Assembly: GCF_035999195.1 (NCBI RefSeq)
Contig: NZ_DASYGY010000009.1
Coordinates: 1,674,001 to 1,738,000 of the forward strand
Length of the DNA stretch: 64,000 bases
Source of the DNA: Pseudoxanthomonas sp.
GTDB taxonomy: Bacteria > Pseudomonadota > Gammaproteobacteria > Xanthomonadales > Xanthomonadaceae
Direction: 5' to 3'
The stretch's first letter is position 1. Every line of letters starts with the position of its first letter. Positions 8,574 through 17,796 of the stretch are shown here, piece after piece. The notes under the pieces are model-generated. The model was not told where the DNA came from and ran no database searches. It saw only the letters and a list, made by a program, of their open reading frames with translations. The position numbers were made by a program, and so were the translations under genes.

Positions 8574-9479
8574 ATGCCCGCCCGGATGCCCCGTTCCCTG
8601 CTCGCCTTCGCCCTGCTGGCGGGCGGCGCGTGCCAGGCCAGCGCCGCCGATATGTCGCTGCCACGCAACGACAAGGTCGACGCGACCACGACCGGCAAGG
8701 GCTTCACCAAAGAACACGGGATGGCGCTTCCGGTGGTGGCCATGGCGGTGCGTCCGATGCCGGAAACACCCCCGCCGCCTCCGCCGCCCGCACCGAAGTT
8801 CACCGGCGGCGGCGAGCTGGGCTTCGCTGCCGCCAGCGGCAACAGCAACAACGAAAGCTTCAACGGGCGCCTGGACCTGACCTATACCGATGGCGGCGCA
8901 TGGCGCCACAGCGGCAGCCTGTTCGGACTGCATTCCCGCTCCGAATACAACCGCACGCTGGACGACGGCAGCATCGTGCGCGACCGGCGCACCACCGCCA
9001 ACCGCTACACGGTGACCGCCAACAGCGCCTACCTGATGGACGAACGCGGCACGCTCAACACGTCCGTGCGCCATGAGGAAGACGACTTCGGCACCTACAG
9101 CCGGCAGCAGTCGGTGAGCCTGAGCTACGGCAACCGCGTGATCGAGAACGAACGCGCGCACTTGGACCTGCAGGTCGGCCCGGGCTTTCGCCGCGCCTAC
9201 GACACCCTGGACGGACGCAACGAGGCCAGCTTCATCGGCCGCGGCCTGATCGACCTGCGCTATGCGCTGAGCGAGAACACCGAGATCGTCAACAAGCTGC
9301 TGGTCGAATCGGGCGAGTACAACACGTTCGCGCAGAACGATCTGGGCGTGTCGGTGACGATGAACTCGCACCTGGCGCTGAAGGCCGGCTGGCAGGCGCG
9401 CCACAACAGCGATGTCGCCCCCGACATCAAGAAGACCGACACCCTGACCACCATGAACGTGGTCTACCGCTTCAAGTAG
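8574..9479 (+). CDS. DUF481 (YdiY-like) outer-membrane protein
   Basis: A 301-residue protein with a signal peptide (cleavage near ASA-ADMS, about residue 25) and a polyproline linker (ETPPPPPPPAPK, about 64-75). A DUF481 beta-barrel domain starts at about residue 78 with GGGELGFAAASGNSNNESFNGRL, where TSGN-like turns are the family mark. The C-terminus ends MNVVYRFK, an outer-membrane barrel ending in an aromatic residue region (VYRF). Function is unknown; E. coli YdiY is acid inducible. Convergent with hemC, with only 10 bp between the stops. Confidence 0.85.
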   Translation: MPARMPRSLLAFALLAGGACQASAADMSLPRNDKVDATTTGKGFTKEHGMALPVVAMAVRPMPETPPPPPPPAPKFTGGGELGFAAASGNSNNESFNGRLDLTYTDGGAWRHSGSLFGLHSRSEYNRTLDDGSIVRDRRTTANRYTVTANSAYLMDERGTLNTSVRHEEDDFGTYSRQQSVSLSYGNRVIENERAHLDLQVGPGFRRAYDTLDGRNEASFIGRGLIDLRYALSENTEIVNKLLVESGEYNTFAQNDLGVSVTMNSHLALKAGWQARHNSDVAPDIKKTDTLTTMNVVYRFK

Positions 9480-9489
9480 GCGCTGTCCT

Positions 9490-10398
9490 TCAGGCGAGGA
9501 ACGCGCCCGCGCCCTGCTCCAGCAGCTGCGCGGCGACCCGGCGACCCAGCGCATCCGGATCGGTGGCCGGTCCGCGCGCTTCCGTGCGCAGCAGCTGTCC
9601 GTCGGCCACCGAGCCCACCAGGCCCGACAGCACGAGCTCGTCGCCGTCGCGCTGCGCGAACGCCGCGACCGGCACATGGCAGCTGCCATGCAGCGCGCGG
9701 TTCATCGCCCGCTCCGCTTCCACGCAGACGCGCGTGGCGGCATCGTCCAGCGCGGCGAACAGCGCGAGCAGTTCCGGATCCTCGGCGCGGCACTCGACCG
9801 CGACGGCACCCTGCGCGGGTGCCGGCAGCCAGTCCGGCGCATCCAGCCGCGCGCGGATGCGCGAGGCGAAACCGAGCCGCTGCAGGCCCGCGCACGCCAG
9901 CACGATGGCGTCGTATTCGCCGGCGTCCAGCTTGGCCAGGCGCGTGTTGACGTTGCCGCGCAGGTCGCGCAGGTCCAGATCCGGGCGCAGCGCGCGCAAT
10001 TGCGCCTGCCGGCGCAGCGAGGACGTACCCACGCGCGCGCCCTGTGGCAGCGCCGCGATGTCGGCGTACAGATTCGAGACGAAAGCATCGGCGGGATCGG
10101 CACGCGTCAGGATGGCGGGCAACGCGAACGGCCCCTCCAGTTCCATCGGCACATCCTTGAGCGAATGCACCGCGCAATCGGCCTCGCCGCGCAGCATCGC
10201 CAGCTCCAGTTCCTTCAGGAACAGGCCCTTGCCGCCGATCGCGGCGAGCGACCGGTCCAGCACTTCGTCGCCGCGCGTGCTCATCGGCACCAGCTCGACG
10301 ACGACGCCGGGGTGCGCGGCGCGCAGGCGGTCGGCGACATGTTCGCTCTGCCAGAGGGCGAGCGGGCTCTTGCGGGTGGCGATGCGCAGCGTGGTCAT
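9490..10398 (-). CDS. hemC: Porphobilinogen deaminase (hydroxymethylbilane synthase)
   Basis: A 302-residue cytoplasmic enzyme that joins four porphobilinogens into hydroxymethylbilane in heme synthesis. Seen: N-terminal RIATRKSPLALWQSE, TRGD, the catalytic Asp in SLKDVP (Asp82), the substrate-binding arginines in GTSSLRRQAQL and RGNVNTRL, and the dipyrromethane-cofactor Cys in LHGSCHVPV (Cys240). The ATG at 10398 gives the standard family N-terminus. It lies 37 bp downstream of the algR-like gene, the same order as algR-hemC in Pseudomonas. Confidence 0.97.
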   Translation of the reverse strand: MTTLRIATRKSPLALWQSEHVADRLRAAHPGVVVELVPMSTRGDEVLDRSLAAIGGKGLFLKELELAMLRGEADCAVHSLKDVPMELEGPFALPAILTRADPADAFVSNLYADIAALPQGARVGTSSLRRQAQLRALRPDLDLRDLRGNVNTRLAKLDAGEYDAIVLACAGLQRLGFASRIRARLDAPDWLPAPAQGAVAVECRAEDPELLALFAALDDAATRVCVEAERAMNRALHGSCHVPVAAFAQRDGDELVLSGLVGSVADGQLLRTEARGPATDPDALGRRVAAQLLEQGAGAFLA

Positions 10399-10435
10399 GC
10401 GGGCATTATCCCGCATGGCGCGGCGATGGCGGGGA

Positions 10436-11164
10436 TCAGAGCGCCTTGACGGTCTCGCGCAGGCCGGCCACGCAGCGCCGGCTGACCTCCAGCGGGGCCT
10501 TGCCGTGGCGCAGGATGGCCTGCACATGACCATCGCCGACGCGCTTGATCTCGACCAGTTCGTGTCGGGCCACCAGGCAGTTGCGGTGGATGCGCACGAA
10601 GCGCCCGCCGAACTCCTCCTCCAGCGACCTCAGCGACTCTTCGATCAGGTCCTCGCCACGGGCGTGGTGCACCACCACGTACTTCTCTTCGGCCTGCAGG
10701 TAATGCACCTCGTCCACCGGGATCAGCCGCAGGCTGCCGCGCAGACGCGCGCACAGGTGGGTGCGCGGCTGGCTGTTCGCCGCCGGCGGATGGCTCTCGC
10801 GACCGGCGATGAAGGTGCGGGCACGCTCCAGCGCCGCCGCCAGGCGTTCGGGGCGGATCGGCTTCATCAGGTAGTCGATGGCGGCGGCCTCGAACGCGGA
10901 GAGCGCGTGTTCGTCGTACGCGGTGCAGAACACCACGGCCGGACGCGGGTCGAAGGCGGCCAGGTGGCGGGCCGCTTCCAGGCCGTCGACCCCGGGCATG
11001 GCGATGTCGAGCAGCACCATGTCGGGACGATGCTCGGAGCAGGCCTGCAGCGCGTCGAGGCCGTTCTCGGCTTCGGCGACCACCTCGATGCCGGCATGTT
11101 CGGCCAGCAGGGCGCGCAGGCGTTCGCGGGCCAGGGATTCGTCGTCGGCGATGACCACTTTCAC
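10436..11164 (-). CDS. algR: LytTR-type response regulator (AlgR-like)
   Basis: A 242-residue two-component regulator. The receiver domain (1-120) has the acidic pair in VVIADDES, the phospho-acceptor Asp53 in VLLDIAMPG, the switch Thr in CTAYDEHA and Lys in YLMKPIRP. A LytTR DNA-binding domain follows (about 135-238; VDEVHYLQAEEKYVVVHHARG and FVRIHRNCLV). AlgR-type proteins control alginate, type IV pili or virulence genes in pseudomonads and xanthomonads. No partner histidine kinase gene (algZ/fimS) is present on either side here. Immediately upstream of hemC on the same strand, so co-transcription is likely. Confidence 0.93.
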   Translation of the reverse strand: MKVVIADDESLARERLRALLAEHAGIEVVAEAENGLDALQACSEHRPDMVLLDIAMPGVDGLEAARHLAAFDPRPAVVFCTAYDEHALSAFEAAAIDYLMKPIRPERLAAALERARTFIAGRESHPPAANSQPRTHLCARLRGSLRLIPVDEVHYLQAEEKYVVVHHARGEDLIEESLRSLEEEFGGRFVRIHRNCLVARHELVEIKRVGDGHVQAILRHGKAPLEVSRRCVAGLRETVKAL

Positions 11165-11258
11165 GGCAAAGGCGTCCTCGTTGAACGTTGGCGTGATCCC
11201 CCGCGGCCTAGGTTACCCATGCCCGCGCCCTGCGTCACCCGGTCGGGATACGCGGGGA

Positions 11259-11945
11259 TTACAACGCAAATCGTTGCGCCATCCAGTCACCCAGGTCACG
11301 GATTTCCTCCGCGCAGACCTGGTGCGCCATCGGATAGCGGTGCCATTGCACGTCGAAACCCAGCTCGCCCAGCACCCGCGCGCTCTGCTCGGCATGGACG
11401 AGCGGGATCACCGGATCGCCACTGCCGTGTGCCATGAAGACGGGCTGTGCGGTCGCCGCCTGGGCGAGATGGGACTTGGCTTGGGCCGCGCCCGGCAGGT
11501 AGGTCGACAGCGCGATGAGCCCCGCCAGCGGCACCTGCCTGCGCAGGCCGGCGGCCAGGGTAATCGCGCCGCCCTGGGAGAACCCGGCCAGCAACAGCCG
11601 CTTCGGTGCGATACCGCGCGCCTGTTCGCGTTCGATCAGCGCTTCCACCTGGGCGATGGATTCGTCGATACCGGCGCTGTCCGCACGGGTGGGAAAATCC
11701 ATGCCCACGATGTCGTACCAGGCCCGCATGCGCACGCCGTTGTTGATGGTCACCGCGCGCACGGGCGCGTGCGGGAACACGAAGCGCAGCGCCGGCCAAC
11801 CCGGACGGACCAGCTCGGGCACCAGCGGCGCGAAGTCGTGGCCGTCGGCACCCAGCCCGTGCAGCCAGAGCACGGACCACTGCGGCGCCGGGCCGGTTTC
11901 CTGTTCGACGGTATCGAGGACGGCGGAAGCGGAAGAGATCGTCAT
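11259..11945 (-). CDS. Phospholipase/carboxylesterase family hydrolase
   Basis: About 228 residues of the Abhydrolase_2 family. Seen: the oxyanion HG motif in LWLHGLGADGHDFAPLV, the nucleophile in GFSQGG (Ser about 114), the acid in GSGDPVIP and the His in YPMAHQV. Cytoplasmic, with no signal peptide. It probably hydrolyses short-chain esters. The ATG at 11945 gives MTISSASAVLDTVE; frames opening earlier have no support. It ends 36 bp upstream of the TonB-domain lipoprotein stop, both on the minus strand. Confidence 0.9.
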   Translation of the reverse strand: MTISSASAVLDTVEQETGPAPQWSVLWLHGLGADGHDFAPLVPELVRPGWPALRFVFPHAPVRAVTINNGVRMRAWYDIVGMDFPTRADSAGIDESIAQVEALIEREQARGIAPKRLLLAGFSQGGAITLAAGLRRQVPLAGLIALSTYLPGAAQAKSHLAQAATAQPVFMAHGSGDPVIPLVHAEQSARVLGELGFDVQWHRYPMAHQVCAEEIRDLGDWMAQRFAL

Positions 11946-11981
11946 GCCGTCATTCTGGCCGCAGACGCGCGCGGACACCAC

Positions 11982-12896
11982 TCAGCCGTCGCGGGCACCA
12001 CCGGCGGGCAAGCGGAACCGCACGGTGCGGCTCGATGCATGCGCCCGTCCGGTCGCCTCGAAACGCCAGCGCTGCGCCACGGCGAGCGCCGACGCATCGA
12101 ACATGCCGTCTGCGGTCGACGACAGCAGGCGGACATCGCGCACGCTGCCATCGGGCTGGATGGTGAAGGCCACTTCCGCCTGTCCTTCGATGCGCGCACG
12201 CAGCGCCGGCAAGGGGTAGCGTGGCTGTGCATCCTGCAGCAGCCGCGGCGGCGGCGCGCCCTGCGCGGTGCGCGATGCCGCCGGCGGCGTGCTGGCCGGC
12301 GGGGGCGCGTCCTGCACCGCCGCCGGCGCAAGCGGAGGCGGCACGGGCTCGGCTTGCGACGTGGGGGCTCGCGCCACCGGTACGGCAGCCTGCGACGGCA
12401 ACGCGGGTGCGGCCGCTGCGGGTGCAAGCGGTTGCGGGGCCTCCTGCGCGATCGCCGCTTCACGTGCCGCCTGTGCGCGCGCGAGTGCGGCCAGGGCGGT
12501 GCGCAGGCGTGGCAACGCTGGCGCACGGGCATCGATGCGCTCGATCAGGCCCTGGAGTCGCAGCGCCTCCGGCGCGTCGCCGCGCGCGATCGCCTGCTCG
12601 GCGGCGATCAGCACGTAGGGTTGCAGTTCGGCCAGCGCCGCCTGCGCACGCGCCTGCTCCGCGACCTGCGCACGTGCGGCCAGGTAGTATTCCACCGCGT
12701 TGTCGCCCGCCGGCGACAGCATCCGGCCGGCGGACAGCGCACGCGTCGCGCGCTCGTACGGCGCCGCAGGTTCGTCCCCGGTTGCCACGTCGATCGCAGC
12801 CGCTTCTTCCCGGCTCACCGCGGGTGCCGCCGCATCGCCGCACGCCGTCATCCCCAAGGCGATTCCCACGCCCACCCACATCAACATCGTTTTCAT
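11982..12896 (-). CDS. Lipoprotein with TonB C-terminal (energy-transducer-like) domain
   Basis: A 304-residue protein with a signal peptide ending in the lipobox GMTAC (Cys19). Residues 20-130 form an Ala-rich helical region. A Pro/Ala-rich spacer (about 150-220) follows, then a TonB C-terminal domain: ARIEGQAEVAFTIQPDGSVRDVRLLSSTADGMFDASALAVAQRWRF in family order, with AEVAFTIQPDGSVRDV the core. Unlike TonB it has no N-terminal transmembrane anchor with the SHxx motif, so it is unlikely to take energy from ExbB/ExbD. A periplasmic or outer-membrane role binding partner peptides is inferred. Confidence 0.75.
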   Translation of the reverse strand: MKTMLMWVGVGIALGMTACGDAAAPAVSREEAAAIDVATGDEPAAPYERATRALSAGRMLSPAGDNAVEYYLAARAQVAEQARAQAALAELQPYVLIAAEQAIARGDAPEALRLQGLIERIDARAPALPRLRTALAALARAQAAREAAIAQEAPQPLAPAAAAPALPSQAAVPVARAPTSQAEPVPPPLAPAAVQDAPPPASTPPAASRTAQGAPPPRLLQDAQPRYPLPALRARIEGQAEVAFTIQPDGSVRDVRLLSSTADGMFDASALAVAQRWRFEATGRAHASSRTVRFRLPAGGARDG

Positions 12897-13215
12897 GGCC
12901 GCCCCTGTCCTGCGGTCGGCAAATCTAGGCGGCGTTGATGACGGGCATGCGTCAGCGACCGGGATGCCGCTCGGCCGGGGCAAGGGTCGTGCGGGGCGCC
13001 CCTCCTGTGCACCCTCCCGGAGCACAGGGTGCACCGGTGCCATTGGAACCGTTTGCAGGCGCGCCTGCGGCCCGCGCACCGCGAAACTTCAGGTACAGTG
13101 AGATGATCCGGGGCCGATATCACGACGTACCGCCCCCCGGGGAGCGGCCCGGCAGCGCGTGCCGCCGCGACCCCCTCCATCATGCGGCAACCGTTCTTTT
13201 GGGGAAGAACCGACC
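12897..13215. other. Divergent intergenic region, 319 bp
   Basis: Lies between the TonB-domain lipoprotein (minus) and the phosphodiesterase gene (plus). It must hold both promoters, but I could not identify convincing -35/-10 boxes. A ribosome binding site (GGGGAAG at about 13201-13207) precedes the GTG start at 13216. No small gene was seen. Confidence 0.5.
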
Positions 13216-15420
13216 GTGAGGCCTACCGCCATCGCCATGCCTTCGCACATCGCCGATGGCGAGCCCGACGTGTCCTGGGTCATCGACCACAGCGACAACG
13301 CCATCGTCGTCTGCGACGACTCCGCGCGCATCACCTGGACCAACCAGGGCTTCACCCGGATGCTGGGCTATACGCGGGAGGACGCCGTAGGCCGGCGGCC
13401 GAGCGATTTCCTGGCCGGTCCGCACACCGATCCGGAAACGGTCGAATGGGTGCGCGGACAGCTGCATACGCAGCAGGGCTACCGCACCGAACTGCTGGTC
13501 TACGCCAAGAACGGCGTGCCGCTGTGGATCTCCGCCGTGGTGAACCCGGTGTTCGATCCCGAGCGCAACGTGCGTTACCTGCTCGGCGTGTACACCGACA
13601 TCACCCACAGCAAGCTGCACGAGGAAATGCACCGCAAGGTGCTGGGCGCGATCGTGCGCGAGCAGCCGCTGCGCGATGTGCTGACGCTGATCTGCCGCGA
13701 AGTAGAGAAGGTCATGCCCGAGGCGGTCGCGTCGGTGATCGCCGTGGACGACTACGGCCGCCTGCGTCCGCTCGCCGCCCCCAGCCTGCCGGACACCATC
13801 GCCGTGGTCATCGACGGCGAGCTCGCCGGCCCCATGGTCGGCGCCTGCGGCTCGGCCGCCTGGAGCGGGCAGCCGGTCGAATGCGGCGACATCGAGCGCG
13901 ATCCGCGCTGGCAGGCCTACAACGCGCCGTTCCTGGCGCTGGGCATCCGCGCGTGCTGGTCCAGTCCCATCAAGGGGAACGACGGGCGCGTGCTGGGGAC
14001 CTTCGCCCTGTACTACTGGGAAACGCGCGCACCGGACGAGTTCCACCAGCGCGTGGTCGACGTCTGCCTGCACCTGTGCGCGCTGGCCATGGAGCGCGAG
14101 CGTGCGCACGCCCGCATGCACCAGCTGTCCTTCTACGACACGCTGACCGGCCTGCCGAACCGGGCGCTGTTCAACAGCAAGGTCGAGCAGATGCTGCTGG
14201 GGGCGGCGCGACGCGATACCCACGTCGCGCTGCTGTTCGTCGACATCGACCGCTTCAAGATCGTCAACGACACCCAGGGCCACACCGCCGGCGACATGCT
14301 GCTGCGCGAACTGGCCAAGCGGCTCGGCAGCGAACTGCGCGAGGGCGACGTGGTGGCGCGGCTGGCGGGCGACGAGTTCGTGCTGGCGGTGCCCGATCGC
14401 ACGGCCGAGGAAGCCGCCAACCTCGCCGACCGCCTGATGGCGCGCCTGTCCGAGCCGGTCAGCGCCGGCCGCATGATGCTCACCCCGCAGGCCAGCGTGG
14501 GCGTGGCGATGTTCCCGTCCGACGGCTGGGACGTCGACTCGCTGGTGCGGCATGCCGATATCGCCATGTACCGCGCCAAGTCCGAAGGCGGTGGACGCAT
14601 CGTGTTCTACAGCCTGGAAATGAACCAGGCGATGCAGGAGCGCCTGGCGCTGGAGAACGCCCTGCGTGACGCCATCCGCAGCGGCCAGCTGCGCCTGCAC
14701 TACCAGCCGCAGGTCGCGTTGGACGACGACGCCACGCTGCACGGCGTCGAGGCGCTGCTGCGCTGGCGGCACCCGGAGATCGGCGAGATTTCCCCCTCCA
14801 CCTTCGTGCCGATGGCCGAGGAGTGCGGCCTGATCGACGAACTGGGTCGCTGGACGCTGGAGGAGGCCTGCACGCAGATGGCCGACTGGCGCCGTCGCGG
14901 GGTGCCGGTACCGCGCGTCTCGGTCAACCTGTCGGCGATCAACTTCGAACAGCAGGACCTGCCCAGCTTCATCGGCAACGTACTGGGCAAGTGCGGGCTG
15001 TCGCCCGCCGAACTGATGGTGGAGGTGACCGAAAGCGTGATGCTGGCGCAGAAGCCGGAAGTGCTGGCCAACATCGACGCGATCCACCGGATGGGCGTGA
15101 GCCTGTCGATCGACGATTTCGGCACCGGCTACTCCAGCCTGAGCCATCTGCACCGCTTGCCGATCAGCGAACTGAAGCTGGACATGAGCTTCGTCCGCGA
15201 CCTGGAGCACAGCGAATCCGCGCGCGCGCTGACCACCTCGATCCTGCGCATCGGCGAAAGCCTGTCGCTGAAGGTCGTGGCCGAGGGCGTGGAGAACGCC
15301 GCCCAGCGCGCCGTGCTGGCGTCGCTCCACTGCGACCTGCTGCAGGGCTACTACGTCTCGCGGCCGCTGTCCCCGCACTCGCTGGAACGCTGGGTCACCC
15401 TGCAACCGCCGGCCGGGTGA
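13216..15420 (+). CDS. PAS-GAF-GGDEF-EAL cyclic-di-GMP phosphodiesterase (DosP-like layout)
   Basis: About 734 residues, soluble. A PAS domain (about 18-130; IVVCDDSARITWTNQGFTRMLGYT and the PAC end GVYTDITHSK) is followed by a GAF domain (about 140-290), a GGDEF domain (about 305-460) and an EAL domain (about 475-725). The EAL catalytic motifs are intact: GVEALLRW, VNLSAINF, EVTES, IDDFGTGYSSL, KLDMSFV and VAEGVEN. The diguanylate cyclase signature is AGDEF instead of GGDEF, so a mainly c-di-GMP-degrading, possibly GTP-regulated enzyme is inferred. Start: GTG 13216 has a ribosome binding site at good spacing; ATG 13237 is the alternative. Its 3' end overlaps the sirtuin gene by 26 bp, tail to tail. 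Confidence 0.92.
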   Translation: MRPTAIAMPSHIADGEPDVSWVIDHSDNAIVVCDDSARITWTNQGFTRMLGYTREDAVGRRPSDFLAGPHTDPETVEWVRGQLHTQQGYRTELLVYAKNGVPLWISAVVNPVFDPERNVRYLLGVYTDITHSKLHEEMHRKVLGAIVREQPLRDVLTLICREVEKVMPEAVASVIAVDDYGRLRPLAAPSLPDTIAVVIDGELAGPMVGACGSAAWSGQPVECGDIERDPRWQAYNAPFLALGIRACWSSPIKGNDGRVLGTFALYYWETRAPDEFHQRVVDVCLHLCALAMERERAHARMHQLSFYDTLTGLPNRALFNSKVEQMLLGAARRDTHVALLFVDIDRFKIVNDTQGHTAGDMLLRELAKRLGSELREGDVVARLAGDEFVLAVPDRTAEEAANLADRLMARLSEPVSAGRMMLTPQASVGVAMFPSDGWDVDSLVRHADIAMYRAKSEGGGRIVFYSLEMNQAMQERLALENALRDAIRSGQLRLHYQPQVALDDDATLHGVEALLRWRHPEIGEISPSTFVPMAEECGLIDELGRWTLEEACTQMADWRRRGVPVPRVSVNLSAINFEQQDLPSFIGNVLGKCGLSPAELMVEVTESVMLAQKPEVLANIDAIHRMGVSLSIDDFGTGYSSLSHLHRLPISELKLDMSFVRDLEHSESARALTTSILRIGESLSLKVVAEGVENAAQRAVLASLHCDLLQGYYVSRPLSPHSLERWVTLQPPAG

Positions 15421-16246
15421 GGGCGGAACGCGCCGGGTCGTCCAGCAGAAACCCGAGCGCATCCCCGCACGGCGCCGCCAGGCGGAACTGCAGCAGGTCG
15501 TCCGCACGGGTGCGCCCCAGGCCGACCGCGGCCACCGGCAGGCCGAGGCGCACGGCGGCATGCACGAAGCGCAGGCCCGAATAGACCATCAGCGACGACC
15601 CGACCACCAGCATGGCGTCGGCGCGCCCGAGGTGCGCCATCGCCGTCTCCACCCGCGCACGCGGCACGTTCTCGCCGAAGAACACCACGTCCGGCTTGAG
15701 CATGCCGCCGCAGGCCTCGCAGGCGGGCACCTGGAACAGGCTGAAATCCCTGCCCTCGAGATCGGCGTCGCCATCCGGCGCCGGGCTGGCGTCCAGCGAC
15801 AGCCAGTCGGCATTCGCCTGCGCCAGCCGCACCTGCAGCCGCTCGCGCCGCGACACCGCCGTACAGCCCAGGCAGGCGACGCCGTCGAGCCGTCCATGCA
15901 GATCGATCACGGCGGCATGACCGGCGGCCTGGTGCAGGCCATCGACATTCTGGGTCAGCAGCACTTCGCAACGGCCCTGGGCTTCCAGCGCCGCCAAGGC
16001 GGCATGCGCGGCATTCGGGCGGGCTGCCGCGACGCGCGGCCACCCGAGCAGGCTGCGCGCCCAGTAGCGTTGGCGCGTGACGGGATCGCCGACGAAGGCC
16101 TGGTAGGTCACCGGCGGCGTGCGCTTCCATGCGCCCTGCTCGTCCCGGTAGTCGGGGATGCCGGACGCGGTGCTGCACCCGGCACCGGTCAGCACGAACA
16201 GACGGCGGTGCGCCGAGACGAACTCTTCCAGTCGCGTGTCGATCAT
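15395..16246 (-). CDS. NAD-dependent protein deacylase (sirtuin, class II-like)
   Basis: A 283-residue Sir2 protein. NAD-binding GAGCSTASGIPDYRD (21-35), TQNVDGLH (99-105), catalytic His117 in DLHGRL, and the zinc Cys pairs CLGC (125/128) and CEAC (176/179) with a long insertion between them. KPDVVFFGENVP and VVGSSL follow. The spacing and PDYRDEQGAWKR block resemble class II sirtuins (SIRT4-like) rather than CobB. The activity is NAD-dependent removal of acetyl or other acyl groups from lysine. The ATG at 16246 is chosen because MIDTRLEEFV gives the usual short lead before the Rossmann motif. Confidence 0.92.
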   Translation of the reverse strand: MIDTRLEEFVSAHRRLFVLTGAGCSTASGIPDYRDEQGAWKRTPPVTYQAFVGDPVTRQRYWARSLLGWPRVAAARPNAAHAALAALEAQGRCEVLLTQNVDGLHQAAGHAAVIDLHGRLDGVACLGCTAVSRRERLQVRLAQANADWLSLDASPAPDGDADLEGRDFSLFQVPACEACGGMLKPDVVFFGENVPRARVETAMAHLGRADAMLVVGSSLMVYSGLRFVHAAVRLGLPVAAVGLGRTRADDLLQFRLAAPCGDALGFLLDDPARSALTRPAVAG

Positions 16247-16280
16247 GCCGGCAGCATAGGCCATGCCGCGCCTGCGTGGC

Positions 16281-17786
16281 TCAGGGCTTCGGCGCGGGAC
16301 AGTAGCTGCGCAGGTAGTCCATGTGCGCCGGCATCTGCCGCGCCGTGTCCAGCACGTTGCGGCGGATGTCGTCGAGGAAACGCTGCAGGTCCGCCGGCGA
16401 CATCACGTCGGCCGTCGGGTGGTAGCGCTTCGGCACGATGCCCTGCCCCATCATCACCTGGATCCAGGAGTTCTCGCCGAACAGCTCGCCGGGCACATGG
16501 AACACGGTGCCGGTCTCGCGGAACAGGTCGATGCGATGGCGCAGCGTGGACGGGATGTCCATTTCGGCGATCTCGCGCCAGTAGGGCGAGTCGCGCCGGT
16601 CGCTGACCTTGTAGTGCATGATCACGAAGTCGCGGACATGCTGCAGTTCCTCGTCCAGGCGCGCGTTGTACTCGTCGATCGCCGGCTGGGTGATGGTGTG
16701 CGGGAACGTCTGCAGCAGGCGAACGATGCCGCGCTGGATCAGGTGGATGGTGGTCGATTCCAGCGGCTCGATGAAGCTGCCGGCCAACCCCAAGGCCACG
16801 CAGTTCTTCGCCCAGCACTGCTGGCGCTGCCCGGGCCGGAAGCGGATCGGCCACGGCTGCTTGATCACCTCACCCTCGACGCTGCCGAGGAATTCCTCGC
16901 GCGCCTCGTCGTCGCTCATGTGGCGACTGGAGTAGACGATGCCGTTGCCGACGCGGTGCTGCAGCGGGATGCGCCACTGCCAGCCCGCCTTGCCCGCGAT
17001 GGCGCGCGTGTACGGCACGGCGTCGCGCACGGCCGTGGTCTGCGTGGCCAGCGCGCTGTCGTTGAACAGCCACTGCGACCAGTCGGTGTAGCCCACGCCC
17101 AGCGCCTTGCCGATCAGCAGCGCACGGAAGCCGGTGCAGTCGATGAACAGGTCGCCCTCGATCGTCTCGCCGCGTTCCAGCTTGATGGAGGAGATGCAGC
17201 CCTCGGCATCGGTGGCCACGTCGACGATCTTCCCCTCCACGCGCTTGCAGCCGTGGCGGGCGCTGAAGTCGCGCAGGAAGCGTGCGTAGAGCGCGGCATC
17301 CATGTGGTAGGCGTAGTTGACGTGGTAGCGCGGCAGGTGCGAGAAGCGATCCTGCAGCGCCGCCTGCAGTTCGATGCAGTAGTCGCTGTACTCGCTGGCC
17401 ATGCCTTCGGCGCGGCCGCGCAACCAGAAATGCTGGAAGCCGGCGGACCAGTGGTCCTTGCCGCTGATGCCGAACGAGTGGATGTAGCGGTGGTCGACGT
17501 CCTTCCAGTGCTCGAAGGAAATGCCCAGCTTCACCGTGCCCTGCACGGCGGACATGAAATCCTGCTCCTTGATGTCGAGCAGGCGATGGAACACGACCAG
17601 GGTCGGGATGGTCGCCTCGCCCACCCCGACGGTACCGATCTCTTCGGACTCCACCAGGGTGATGTCGAGCACCTTGCCCAGCGTCTTCGACAGCGCGGCG
17701 GCGGCCATCCAGCCCGCGGTGCCGCCACCGGCGATGACGACGCGCTTGACGGGACGGGGCGTGGCGACGAGTTCTTGGCTTTGCAT
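16281..17786 (-). CDS. Tryptophan-halogenase-like flavoprotein
   Basis: A 501-residue FAD-dependent halogenase family protein. The FAD motif is GGGTAG (20-25); the halogenase lysine sits in TVKLGISFEHW (Lys86, matching PrnA Lys79); the signature WxWxIP is WQWRIP (269-274); and the conserved Glu lies in PLEST (Glu343). All elements needed for FAD-driven hypohalous acid chemistry are therefore present. It is last in the apparent order TBDT, SapC, cupin, halogenase, 10 bp after the cupin gene. Such halogenases sit in carbohydrate TBDT loci of xanthomonads and Caulobacter, and the natural substrate there is unknown. A flavin reductase partner is not encoded nearby. Confidence 0.9.
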   Translation of the reverse strand: MQSQELVATPRPVKRVVIAGGGTAGWMAAAALSKTLGKVLDITLVESEEIGTVGVGEATIPTLVVFHRLLDIKEQDFMSAVQGTVKLGISFEHWKDVDHRYIHSFGISGKDHWSAGFQHFWLRGRAEGMASEYSDYCIELQAALQDRFSHLPRYHVNYAYHMDAALYARFLRDFSARHGCKRVEGKIVDVATDAEGCISSIKLERGETIEGDLFIDCTGFRALLIGKALGVGYTDWSQWLFNDSALATQTTAVRDAVPYTRAIAGKAGWQWRIPLQHRVGNGIVYSSRHMSDDEAREEFLGSVEGEVIKQPWPIRFRPGQRQQCWAKNCVALGLAGSFIEPLESTTIHLIQRGIVRLLQTFPHTITQPAIDEYNARLDEELQHVRDFVIMHYKVSDRRDSPYWREIAEMDIPSTLRHRIDLFRETGTVFHVPGELFGENSWIQVMMGQGIVPKRYHPTADVMSPADLQRFLDDIRRNVLDTARQMPAHMDYLRSYCPAPKP

Positions 17787-17796
17787 GCGGTGGACT

